From MAG-120802 sp049430265 (GTDB lineage Bacteria > Actinomycetota > Actinomycetes > Nanopelagicales > Nanopelagicaceae): DNA of 58,281 nucleotides. The notes under the pieces were generated by a model, which saw only the letters and a program-made list of their open reading frames with translations, did no database searches and had not been told where the DNA came from. The stretch covers positions 1 to 58,281 of the forward strand of contig JBMTBW010000003.1 in assembly GCA_049430265.1 (NCBI GenBank), read 5' to 3'. Below, piece by piece: positions 42,785 through 50,718 of this stretch (position 1 is its first letter; every line of letters begins with the position of its first letter). The translations under genes and the position numbers were made by a program.

Positions 42785-43101
42785 CTTCTTAATATTGCCT
42801 GAGCAACGCTTATCTCTTTTTCAAAAACTAGTATTTTTGGACCACTCTTGGTTTGAGTCAAAGTTGCTTTAATTCCATGTTCATCTAATTTCAACCTCAA
42901 CATCTCACCCTCTACAAAGTTAGCTGGTGAGGCAATAACCTTTAATAAACCATATTCGTCTTCATCGCCAATCTTCTTAGGTTTTTCAACTAAAGATGAG
43001 CCACGAGAAAAAGCCCATTTAAGCAAAATAATAAATAAGCCCATTACTGCAAAGCCAGCAAATGATGTGAAGAACAAAGTGTTATTTATTCCACCAAGCA
43101 T
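42781..43101 (-). CDS. Membrane-anchored DUF2007-like protein
   Basis: A 106-residue protein with one N-terminal helix (about 5-30) and a soluble domain from ~50 resembling DUF2007 (LLKVIASPANFVEGEMLRLKLDEHGIKA and a C-terminal VAQAIL helix; quoted in parts because of length). DUF2007 proteins bind small partners and are suspected signalling modules. It has a strong AGGAGG site 6 bases before the ATG. It lies 9 bases after a secreted-protein gene, so both form a two-gene unit of unknown role. Confidence 0.65.
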   Translation of the reverse strand: MLGGINNTLFFTSFAGFAVMGLFIILLKWAFSRGSSLVEKPKKIGDEDEYGLLKVIASPANFVEGEMLRLKLDEHGIKATLTQTKSGPKILVFEKEISVAQAILRS

Positions 43102-43110
43102 TACTACCTC

Positions 43111-43683
43111 CTACGAATTACTTGGGCTAGCAGTTGGAGTGGGGGCAACAATTGGTGAGTAGATATTGCCTGGTTTTGGTTTATTTGTTGAATCCCTATG
43201 GCAAATTACTTTGATTGATCCGATGGAAGTTCCGGGAGTTACCTCGGCTCTACTTATAAGAAAGATAGTAGCTTGAGCCTTTTCTTTACTGCTTTTGTGA
43301 TAGGTGGTTAGTGTTCCGATTTTTTCCTTACTTAAATCTGAGGCTTTTAAGCTAAATACGGCGGAATTAACCTCCCACCACTTACATCCGGTTTCAGAGG
43401 CAACAAAAACTGCGCCGCAAGCAAACTCTTCACAAGTTTTAACTAGTGGTTGAAGTGACTTCTTTGCAGAGAGTAAGCCGATTACATCTTTACTACTGGG
43501 AACTTTTGCATAGACCCCTTCTTTGCCTCTAAATCCTTCAGGGGGCCATTTAGCTGCAGGAGAGGGGATGGGCTTAGCGGTTTTCTTTGCAACGACTTTG
43601 ACCTGATCTGCTTGGCCAGTTGCAGTTGAAAGCAGAGTTGCGGCAAGGCAGGTGATCAATATCTTTACAAGCTTCGATTTCAC
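43111..43683 (-). CDS. Secreted protein of unknown function
   Basis: A 190-residue protein with an N-terminal signal sequence (KLVKILITCLAATLLSTATGQA), a K/P-rich linker (~30-45), a compact middle domain with four cysteines (KTCEEFACG, ETGCKWW, KVICHRD), and a P/T/S-rich tail (VAPTPTASPSNS). The paired cysteines suit disulfides outside the membrane. GTG start; no clear ribosome site. I recognise no family. It is the first gene of a unit with the DUF2007-like protein. Confidence 0.6.
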   Translation of the reverse strand: MKSKLVKILITCLAATLLSTATGQADQVKVVAKKTAKPIPSPAAKWPPEGFRGKEGVYAKVPSSKDVIGLLSAKKSLQPLVKTCEEFACGAVFVASETGCKWWEVNSAVFSLKASDLSKEKIGTLTTYHKSSKEKAQATIFLISRAEVTPGTSIGSIKVICHRDSTNKPKPGNIYSPIVAPTPTASPSNS

Positions 43684-43720
43684 GGAGGTAATCTTGCCTT
43701 AATTGCGAGAGAATATCCCT

Positions 43721-44038
43721 GTGAGTCCTCGGAGAAATAGACCAAAGCAGCGTGGTCGCAAGACAAAAAATGATGAAGAGAGTGATTCCCCCTCGCATCA
43801 AAGCATTGAAGAGCATAGCGAAGGCATCTATATGGTCCGCAAAATCACCGGCTCATCCTCTAATAAGCCATATCGCTGCCCCGGATGTGATCAGTTAATT
43901 CCTATGGCAACCCCACATATCGTTGCTTGGATTGAACATGATGTGGAGTCTCGTCGGCATTGGCATAGCGCTTGTTGGAGTAAGAAAGATAATAGAAAAC
44001 CAAAAATCGAGAGAAGTAGAAACGCCCCTAGGTTTTAA
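43721..44038 (+). CDS. Conserved actinobacterial zinc-ribbon-like protein
   Basis: A 105-residue protein. The opening SPRRNRPKQRGRK and the ending ERSRNAPRF are the conserved ends of an actinobacterial family often labelled only as hypothetical or ATP/GTP-binding. The core is YRCPGCDQLIPMATPHIVAW, then RRHWHSACW: CPGC plus H-W-H-x-x-C suggests a zinc site. I chose the GTG at 43721 because family members begin at this point; a TTG 18 bases upstream is in frame but poorly placed. Its stop overlaps the stop of the convergent dehydrogenase. Confidence 0.78.
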   Translation: MSPRRNRPKQRGRKTKNDEESDSPSHQSIEEHSEGIYMVRKITGSSSNKPYRCPGCDQLIPMATPHIVAWIEHDVESRRHWHSACWSKKDNRKPKIERSRNAPRF

Positions 44039-45504
44039 CGTCTGCGACGTTTATGCAAAATCTTTGTTAACAACATAACTATTCGATCAGCTCTCTGGCT
44101 TCTATCAAAAGTTGTGAAATTAATTGGAATTCTAAATCTAGGCTTGATTATCGCTCTCGGATAGGTAAATTCAAGAAGGCCCTCTGCGCCATGAGTTCTT
44201 CCATACCCGCTATCTTTAATGCCACCAAAGGGAAGAGAACTTACTGCGGTATTTGAAAAAGCTGAGTTTATTGAAACCATTCCACACTTAAGTAGTGAAG
44301 CGATTCTCTTGCCATTCTTCTTTGACCAGACAGCAGCGCCAAGGCCATAGTTACTAGCATTTGCTAGATCAACCGCCTCATCCATATTTCTAACTGTATT
44401 GATGATTAAAGTGGGGCCAAAAGTCTCATCAATTATCGCTTTTGAATCCTCAGGAACATCGGCCAAAATCACAGGGCTAACAAAATTGCCTTTTACAGCA
44501 GACTTATCGCCAAAGAGAAAGCGTCCGCCGCGTTTTTCAGCATCATCGATATGGGCTTTGATGACCTTTAGTTGAGAAGGCATAGTGGCAGGTCCATAGT
44601 TGGCGCCATCTTCATAACCTGCTTTGATTTTTGTCGCCTGCTCCACAATTAAATTAGAAAATTTCTCAGCAACATCTCTGTGAACATAAACTCGCTCTGC
44701 TGCAATACAAGATTGACCCGCATTAGCCATAGCGTGCCAGAGCGTTACTTCAGCGGCTTTCTTCAAATCAGCATCGCGATCAATTAATACTGCATCTTTT
44801 CCACCACATTCAAGTAGCACTGGAGTCATATTAAGAGCGCAAGCTGCTGCAACTAATTTTCCGGTTTTAGTTGAACCTGTAAATGATATTTTTCCCACCT
44901 TAGACTTAGTCAGAGCGGCCCCAGTATCACCTCCACCCGTTATTACTGTGAAGATATCTGCAAATGGAGCGATACGTTTCCAACTCTCTCCAAGCCATGC
45001 ACCAACTGCTGGAGTGAATTCACTTGGCTTAAAAACTACGGTATTTCCAGCAGCCAAGGCATAAGCAATAGAGCCAACCGGAGTAAAAAATGGATAGTTC
45101 CAAGGTCCAATAATTCCGATTACACCAAAAGGAGATCTCTGAACTTTTGCTGCCATATTAAACATCAATAAACCTGAGGGGCGTGATTGATCACTTAGAA
45201 CTTTTGGCGCATATTTTGCTGCCCAGCCAATATGTTCAATTGCAATGCTGACTTCAAGGCGGGCATCACTCAAAGGCTTTCCCGTCTCGCGATGGATTAA
45301 ATCTGCGCTACTTTCAATCTCGCGGGTTAATAAAGATGCCCAATCACGAAGGATTATTCCGCGCTTTCTAAAACTTAAAGAGGCCCAATGTTCACTTGCA
45401 ACATTTGCTTTGTTAACAACGTCATCAACTTCCCTGGCAGAAGTCTGGTGAAATACCCCAATTACATCGCCGGTTGCTGGATTTAAGGATTCGAAGGTTT
45501 TCAT
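44035..45504 (-). CDS. Aldehyde dehydrogenase (succinate-semialdehyde type)
   Basis: NAD(P)-dependent oxidation of an aldehyde to the acid; closest in pattern to actinobacterial succinate-semialdehyde dehydrogenases. It is 489 residues from this ATG (MKTFESLNPATGDV). The catalytic cysteine is in NAGQSCIAAER and the glutamate in VLLECGGKDAVL; the cofactor loop is SFTGSTKTGKLV. The frame reaches 43 codons further, but those would run into the divergent hydrolase gene and look non-homologous. M36 (start 45528) is an alternative. The true substrate cannot be read from sequence. Confidence 0.9.
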   Translation of the reverse strand: MKTFESLNPATGDVIGVFHQTSAREVDDVVNKANVASEHWASLSFRKRGIILRDWASLLTREIESSADLIHRETGKPLSDARLEVSIAIEHIGWAAKYAPKVLSDQSRPSGLLMFNMAAKVQRSPFGVIGIIGPWNYPFFTPVGSIAYALAAGNTVVFKPSEFTPAVGAWLGESWKRIAPFADIFTVITGGGDTGAALTKSKVGKISFTGSTKTGKLVAAACALNMTPVLLECGGKDAVLIDRDADLKKAAEVTLWHAMANAGQSCIAAERVYVHRDVAEKFSNLIVEQATKIKAGYEDGANYGPATMPSQLKVIKAHIDDAEKRGGRFLFGDKSAVKGNFVSPVILADVPEDSKAIIDETFGPTLIINTVRNMDEAVDLANASNYGLGAAVWSKKNGKRIASLLKCGMVSINSAFSNTAVSSLPFGGIKDSGYGRTHGAEGLLEFTYPRAIIKPRFRIPINFTTFDRSQRADRIVMLLTKILHKRRRR

Positions 45505-45513
45505 ACTCAGGGA

Positions 45514-45519
45514 TAAACT
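45514..45519 (+). promoter_or_regulatory. -10 element for leaderless hydrolase gene
   Basis: TAAACT ends 7 bases before the ATG at 45527. The divergent aldehyde dehydrogenase starts at 45504, so the two promoters must overlap within about 25 bases. Confidence 0.55.
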
Positions 45520-45526
45520 TACAGGC

Positions 45527-46240
45527 ATGGCGGAGTTGATACGACCCAGCACAGTTCTGCCCGCTGAGCGCAGCTCTATTACCTTTTTCACCGGCGATGG
45601 GCTTGCGTTAATAGGTGAAATAGCTAGACCCATCCAAGATAACGATGGAATTGGCCTGCTCTGCCTTCATCCTCTTCCAACCCACGGCGGGATGATGGAT
45701 AGCCACATCTATAAAAAAGCTGCAAATCGCCTTCCACACCTAGCAGGAATTAATGTGATTCGCTTCAATACTCGTGGCACCAAAAGTGATCAAGGATTGA
45801 GTGAAGGTCAGTTTGGGGAGGGAATTACTGAGAGAGAAGATGTAATTGCTGCAATTAATTACGCTTTTGCTCAACTTGGAATAAAGAAGCTATGGGTTAG
45901 CGGATGGTCTTTTGGAAGTGATTTAGCTTTGAAGTATGCGCGAGATAAGCGAGTAATGGGCCTAATACTTCTCTCACCGCCGCTTAGATTTTCAACCAAT
46001 GAAGACCTTGCTTTCTGGGGGCAAGATGGCAGAGGTATAACTGCGCTAATTCCAGAGTTTGATGATTACTTAAAGCCAGATCAGGCTAAGCAGCGATTTG
46101 CTCCAATTCCTCAAGCAGAACTCATCGCCATCAAAGATGGTAAGCATCTCTGGGTCGGAGAGCCTTTTGTTCATAGAGTTTTAAGTGAAATAGTTAAAGT
46201 TGTTTCTCCTGAACGTTTGCCTCTACCGCTTGAGATTTAA
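45527..46240 (+). CDS. Alpha/beta hydrolase
   Basis: A 237-residue cytoplasmic hydrolase. The oxyanion/early loop is LHPLPTHGGMMDS, followed by VIRFNTRGTKSDQG. The nucleophile elbow is GWSFG with S128, and the catalytic histidine is in DGKHLWVGE. This pattern fits the COG2945-type group of predicted hydrolases without an assigned substrate. It is divergent from the aldehyde dehydrogenase and ends one base from the stop of the AI-2E gene. Confidence 0.85.
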   Translation: MAELIRPSTVLPAERSSITFFTGDGLALIGEIARPIQDNDGIGLLCLHPLPTHGGMMDSHIYKKAANRLPHLAGINVIRFNTRGTKSDQGLSEGQFGEGITEREDVIAAINYAFAQLGIKKLWVSGWSFGSDLALKYARDKRVMGLILLSPPLRFSTNEDLAFWGQDGRGITALIPEFDDYLKPDQAKQRFAPIPQAELIAIKDGKHLWVGEPFVHRVLSEIVKVVSPERLPLPLEI

Positions 46241-46241
46241 T

Positions 46242-47369
46242 TCAAGAATTATCAGTTTTTGGGAAGACCACTTCATCCATTATTAGCAATATCGCAGCAG
46301 CGATTGGAACAGCAAGGATTCCGCCAACTAAACCAAGAAGTGATGTTCCAAGAAGAGCTGCAACAATTGTTACTAAGCCTGGAATGGCAAGTGAGCGTTT
46401 CATAATTCTTGGCGTAATAATGAAATTCTCAATCTGAACATATGCGGTATAAAGTATTAGAGCAAGAAGAGCCTTACTGGGAGATTGGGTAAGGGCGACC
46501 AAAATAACAATGCTTGCACCCAGAAAGTGACCAATTAAAGGAATCAAAGCAACAAATAAAATGACCATGGATAGGGCTGCTGCATAGGGCAGAGCAAGTC
46601 CAAGGGCTAGTGCAAAAACAAATAAAGCAGCAAGGCCAGCGATTAATACCTGACTTCCCACAAAGCTTCCAACTCGAGAGATTATTGCATCGCCAATGCT
46701 TGATACTCGTGCTCTTCTTGATGCTGGAGCTAGGCGATAAAAGATTTTGGTCACTGATGGCAGAGAGGTAAGAAAGTAGAGAGTGAGAACTAAGACAGTT
46801 AGAGCTGAAAAAGCTCCAGATAAAACTGTTCTACCTACGCCAAGAACTCCTCCAAATGCGCCAGTCAGTATCTTTCCATCTGATATCCACTCTTCGAATT
46901 TCTTCTCGAGTGAATCGATAAACCCATAATCAACATTAAGTTGATTTAAAGTGGCATTACTTCTCAGTGAATCAAGTAACTGTGGGGCGCTTTCGATTAA
47001 TTCATTGGCTTGAGTCGCAACTGGTGGAATTACAATCAAGGCAAATAAGGCAATAATTGCCAAGGCGACTACAACCACAACAGCTACAGCTGATGATCTC
47101 TTTAGTTTTCTTGATTGCAGAGCGTCGACTGTGGGATTTAGTCCCATGGCAAGAAAGAGGGAGATAATTATTAAGACAAATACTTGGCTTGCCGATTGAA
47201 GTGCTCGAAGCAGGGTTATGGCTACTAAGGCACCTGAGGCTGCAAGAAAGCCAAAATAGAAGGGGTGTTGCGTGTTAAGTGGAGCACCTTTCGTTCCAAA
47301 ATCTTGAACTTCTTGAACTTTAGATGGTCTTGTTCCGACTTTTTTAAGAACTCCTCTAATTTTCGCCAT
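46242..47369 (-). CDS. AI-2E family transporter
   Basis: A 375-residue membrane protein with the family layout: two pairs of N-terminal helices (about 35-75 and 90-115), a soluble helical stretch (ESAPQLLDSLRSNATLNQL), then four more helices. FVALIPLIGHFLGA and LGTSLLGLVGGILAVPIAAA are family marks. Members export small molecules or act in sodium/proton exchange; the AI-2 name is not proof of substrate. TAGACT ends 6 bases before the ATG, so it is probably leaderless. Confidence 0.9.
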   Translation of the reverse strand: MAKIRGVLKKVGTRPSKVQEVQDFGTKGAPLNTQHPFYFGFLAASGALVAITLLRALQSASQVFVLIIISLFLAMGLNPTVDALQSRKLKRSSAVAVVVVVALAIIALFALIVIPPVATQANELIESAPQLLDSLRSNATLNQLNVDYGFIDSLEKKFEEWISDGKILTGAFGGVLGVGRTVLSGAFSALTVLVLTLYFLTSLPSVTKIFYRLAPASRRARVSSIGDAIISRVGSFVGSQVLIAGLAALFVFALALGLALPYAAALSMVILFVALIPLIGHFLGASIVILVALTQSPSKALLALILYTAYVQIENFIITPRIMKRSLAIPGLVTIVAALLGTSLLGLVGGILAVPIAAAILLIMDEVVFPKTDNS

Positions 47370-47375
47370 ACATCT

Positions 47376-47381
47376 AGTCTA
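47376..47381 (-). promoter_or_regulatory. -10 element for leaderless AI-2E family gene
   Basis: On the minus strand TAGACT is followed by AGATGT and the ATG at 47369. No ribosome binding site is seen. Confidence 0.55.
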
Positions 47382-47401
47382 AAGCCTGAAAGAATGCAGC
47401 A

Positions 47402-48637
47402 GTGGCAGCGACAGATAAACAACTACATATAAAGGGACTTGGCGAGGAAATCTCAGCCCTATATAACCTTCCCTGGCATATTCCATTGGAGCAGTGGCCA
47501 GAAGATGAAACTCTGGCAGCGCAACGCGGTATTTCTCGTCATATTGTCAGATTGGTTCGTTCAACATCTGATCCTGCTAGTGAAATATATGCAGTAAAAG
47601 AAACAGTTGAAGAGTTTGCTGTGCGGGAATATGAAGCCTTGCGTGAATTAAGTCTTAGGGGAGCGCCAGCCGTTGCTCAGGTAGCAATTGTTACTAATCG
47701 CTATAGTCAAAACGGCGAAGAACTGCCTTGCGCAATAGTTACTAGATTCTTACCTTACTCACTTCCCTATCGAGTTATTTTAAGTGGTCAGATAACCCAA
47801 CATGAGATTACAAATATGGCCAATGCTCTGGCATATTTATTAGTCCGTCTTCACTTACTAGGATTTTGGTGGGGAGATTGTTCTCTTTCAAACACTTTGT
47901 TTCGAAGAGATGCAGAGGGCTTTGCTGCTTATTTAGTTGATGCTGAAACTGGAGAGTTTCAAAAGAAGTTAAGTGATGGGCAGCGAGAACATGATTTAGA
48001 GCTTGCAAGATTTAATGTTGCCGCAGAGCTTGAAGATTTAAAGATTGCTGGCGTTCTATTTCCAGCCATGGATCCAATCAGGGCAAGTGAATCGGTAATT
48101 ACCCGCTATCGAAAGATATGGAAGTCTTTAAGTGAACCGCAGATTTTGCCAGCTGGAGACAGACATGCGGTTGAAAGAGCGATGCGATCGCTTCAAGATA
48201 TTGGTTTTGCAGTTGAAGAAGTTGATATTCAATTAGCAGGGGATAAATCAACGGTTACCTTTATTCCAAAGCTAGTGGCTCCTAACTATCACTCACAAAG
48301 ATTAATTGAACTAATGGGTCTTGAAACCGAAGAGCTACAAGCAAAACGGATATTGGCCTCGTTTGATCGCTTTAGATCCCGCGAGATTAATAAGACGCCT
48401 AATAAAGAGGAAGCTGCCAAACGCTGGCTTGATGAAGTTTTCTATAAGGTTGTAAATGCAGTTCCTGCAGCAATGCGCGGGCGAGTAGAGGATGCACAGC
48501 TATTTCATGAAGTACTTGAACATCGTTGGTATTTGGGGGAAAAGGCAGGGCGAGATTTAGGCCTTGAATTTGCTACCAATGACTACATTTCAAAGGTATT
48601 GCCAGAGAGAATGGATTCTGGTGCTCCAACTCTTTGA
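47402..48637 (+). CDS. DUF4032 family kinase-like protein
   Basis: A 411-residue protein of an actinobacterial DUF4032 family related to lipopolysaccharide-kinase folds. The N-terminal part (to ~200) contains kinase-like elements: IYAVKETVEEFAVREYEAL (lysine and glutamate), LHLLGFWWGDCSLSNTLF (catalytic loop D and N) and YLVDAETGEF (metal-binding D). The C-terminal half is the DUF4032 domain, with FYKVVNAVPAAMRGRVEDAQLFHEVLEHRWYL-type sequence (given here by its parts LFHEVLEHRWYL). Substrate unknown. GTG start; 12 bases before the CnoX-like gene. Confidence 0.82.
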   Translation: MAATDKQLHIKGLGEEISALYNLPWHIPLEQWPEDETLAAQRGISRHIVRLVRSTSDPASEIYAVKETVEEFAVREYEALRELSLRGAPAVAQVAIVTNRYSQNGEELPCAIVTRFLPYSLPYRVILSGQITQHEITNMANALAYLLVRLHLLGFWWGDCSLSNTLFRRDAEGFAAYLVDAETGEFQKKLSDGQREHDLELARFNVAAELEDLKIAGVLFPAMDPIRASESVITRYRKIWKSLSEPQILPAGDRHAVERAMRSLQDIGFAVEEVDIQLAGDKSTVTFIPKLVAPNYHSQRLIELMGLETEELQAKRILASFDRFRSREINKTPNKEEAAKRWLDEVFYKVVNAVPAAMRGRVEDAQLFHEVLEHRWYLGEKAGRDLGLEFATNDYISKVLPERMDSGAPTL

Positions 48638-48649
48638 GAGAATAACGCT

Positions 48650-49522
48650 ATGAGCATGCCTCCTGCTGGTTTTGGTCGAGCTTTTGATTTGAGCTCGTTA
48701 ACTAAACCAAAAGTTGAAGTAGGCGCCACTTCAAGTGATGAGGCAACTGTTGAAAACTTTATGGCTGATTATGTTGGCCGTTCTAAAGAAAAGCCAGTTG
48801 TACTTCTGGCCTACTCACCAAGAAGTGCGGCAACGGTTGAATTAAGACAATTAATGGCAAGTATTGCAAAAGAAGATAACGATAGCTGGATTTTTGGAGC
48901 AATTAATGCCGATACTCAAGTGCAATTGGTGCAAGCGCTTAAAATTACTGCTGTTCCATTTGCAATTGCATTCATAAATGAGCAACCTGTAGCACTCTTT
49001 GATCGGGTCTATCCACGAGAACAGATTGTCATGGTAATAACTAAGCTATTTGAATTAGCCAAAGAGCAGGGTTTAAATGTGCAAGTCCCAGAAGTGAAAG
49101 AAATTCCAATAGAGCCAGAGGAGGCAGCCGCTCTAAGTGCTTTAGAGAAGGGTGATTACTCAGGCGCTGCAATGGCTTATCGAAATTGGCTCATGAGAAA
49201 ACCTGATGAATCAGTTGCCAAAATTGGACTTGCACAGTGCGAGTTAATGATTCGTATCTCAGCCCTCAATCCATCTCTTACTATCAAAGATGCCGATAGT
49301 GATCCCACTTCGATAGAGAAGGCGGTAATGGCAGCCGATGTTGAGATTGCACAAGGGCTACAGAAAAACGCATTTGCAAGGCTAATAAATTTTGTTAAAA
49401 ACTCCAGTGGGGATGAGAAGAAGAGAGCCAAAGAGCACCTATTATTGCTCTTCCAGTTAGTAGATCCTGCCGATCCTGATTTGATCCGTTCTAGAAATGA
49501 GTTAGCGAGCGCCTTGTTTTGA
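48650..49522 (+). CDS. Thioredoxin-like/TPR protein (CnoX/YbbN-like)
   Basis: A 290-residue cytoplasmic protein. Residues ~30-140 form a thioredoxin fold (VVLLAYSPRSAATVELRQL; cis-proline in ITAVPFAIAF), but both CxxC cysteines are replaced (SPRS). Residues ~155-290 are TPR-like helices (AALSALEKGDYSGAAMAYRNWL; DVEIAQGLQKNAFARLINFV). E. coli CnoX shares this layout and works as a chaperone holdase handing clients to GroEL; here a redox role is unlikely. It overlaps the MFS gene by 4 bases. Confidence 0.85.
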   Translation: MSMPPAGFGRAFDLSSLTKPKVEVGATSSDEATVENFMADYVGRSKEKPVVLLAYSPRSAATVELRQLMASIAKEDNDSWIFGAINADTQVQLVQALKITAVPFAIAFINEQPVALFDRVYPREQIVMVITKLFELAKEQGLNVQVPEVKEIPIEPEEAAALSALEKGDYSGAAMAYRNWLMRKPDESVAKIGLAQCELMIRISALNPSLTIKDADSDPTSIEKAVMAADVEIAQGLQKNAFARLINFVKNSSGDEKKRAKEHLLLLFQLVDPADPDLIRSRNELASALF

Positions 49523-50718
49523 ATAAACCTCTAGAACGTAGCGAACTGCGCCACCTGCAAGCCTTCTTCTTTCTATTTGGACTTGGAATTATGTGTCTGG
49601 CTCCCAGGCTTCCAGATATCAAAGCAAATCTTGATGTTTCCACCTCCTACTTTGGGTTCTTGATGAGCACAGGCTCAATTGGTGCTTTATCTGCGCAATT
49701 GGTTATGGGCCACATCGTTCATCGACTAGGGGTTTATAGAGTTTTGATCTATAGCTCAACACTTACATATTTAACTCTTGGCATCTTGATTGAACTAAAG
49801 AGCGCACCGATTTACTTAATAGTTAATGTCCTATGTGGTTTTGCTTGGGCTTCCTATCACATCGCAATTAATGCCCAGGCTCTACATCGTCAGCATGAAA
49901 GCGGCAAACAGATAATTCCTATGCTTCATGGCCTTTGGAGCGCGGGAGCTGTAACTACAGCATTTATTGCACTCTTAATTTCATCATTCGTTTCATTGAA
50001 CTGGCACATTCTGACTTTAATCTCCCTGGTTTACTTGCTTACTCTTCGTTCCATAAAGGCATCTAAGGCATATCTATTGCAAGGCCATGAGGTAACTGAA
50101 GATGATGAGGTTATAACTTTTAAAAAGATGATTACCTCGTTTCAAATTGATTGGGTTGTCAGCCTGGGCTTTTTATGTGCTTTGCTCCTTGAGGTTTCGA
50201 TCGGCGATTGGGCAACAATTATGGCCCGTCAAGAATTTGGCGTGAGTAAATCTGTTGCAGTTACACCTTACTTCTTATTTATGGGAGCGATGATTATTGG
50301 TCGCCTGACTTATAGTCGAATCAAAGGTAATCGCAGCGATAAAGAGCTTGTTCAACCATTCGTAGTTATGGGCGGAACAATATTTCTTACCTGCCTGGCA
50401 CTTAGCATGCAGATAAAAGAGAGCAACTTAGTTCTTGGATACACCATCTTTTGTCTAGGATTTTTACTAACTGGCTTTGGAATTTCCTTTGTTGGTCCTT
50501 TATTTTTCGGCTATGCCAGCGCCCGCTCCAATAAACCAGGTGGAGTTGCAGTGGCAGAACTTGGCGCCATGAATCAGGTGCTCACTTTTATCTGCCGCGG
50601 AGTAATCTCCCTTGTTGCAGGGGCTGCAACTCTGCCAATTGCGATGGCAATTCCTGGAATTATGTTGATTCTTGTAGCTTTCTTTGTAACAGCAGCAAGT
50701 CAGCCAAAGCGAGGCTAA
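49519..50718 (+). CDS. MFS transporter
   Basis: A 399-residue major facilitator with about twelve helices. The cytoplasmic loop between helices 2 and 3 reads GHIVHRLGVYRVLIY, an MFS signature-like motif; the second half begins after a charged central loop (~200-215, EDDEVITFKKM). Substrate cannot be inferred. The TTG start overlaps the stop of the CnoX-like gene (TTGA), so the two are translationally coupled. Its stop overlaps that of the convergent glgB. Confidence 0.85.
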   Translation: MNKPLERSELRHLQAFFFLFGLGIMCLAPRLPDIKANLDVSTSYFGFLMSTGSIGALSAQLVMGHIVHRLGVYRVLIYSSTLTYLTLGILIELKSAPIYLIVNVLCGFAWASYHIAINAQALHRQHESGKQIIPMLHGLWSAGAVTTAFIALLISSFVSLNWHILTLISLVYLLTLRSIKASKAYLLQGHEVTEDDEVITFKKMITSFQIDWVVSLGFLCALLLEVSIGDWATIMARQEFGVSKSVAVTPYFLFMGAMIIGRLTYSRIKGNRSDKELVQPFVVMGGTIFLTCLALSMQIKESNLVLGYTIFCLGFLLTGFGISFVGPLFFGYASARSNKPGGVAVAELGAMNQVLTFICRGVISLVAGAATLPIAMAIPGIMLILVAFFVTAASQPKRG

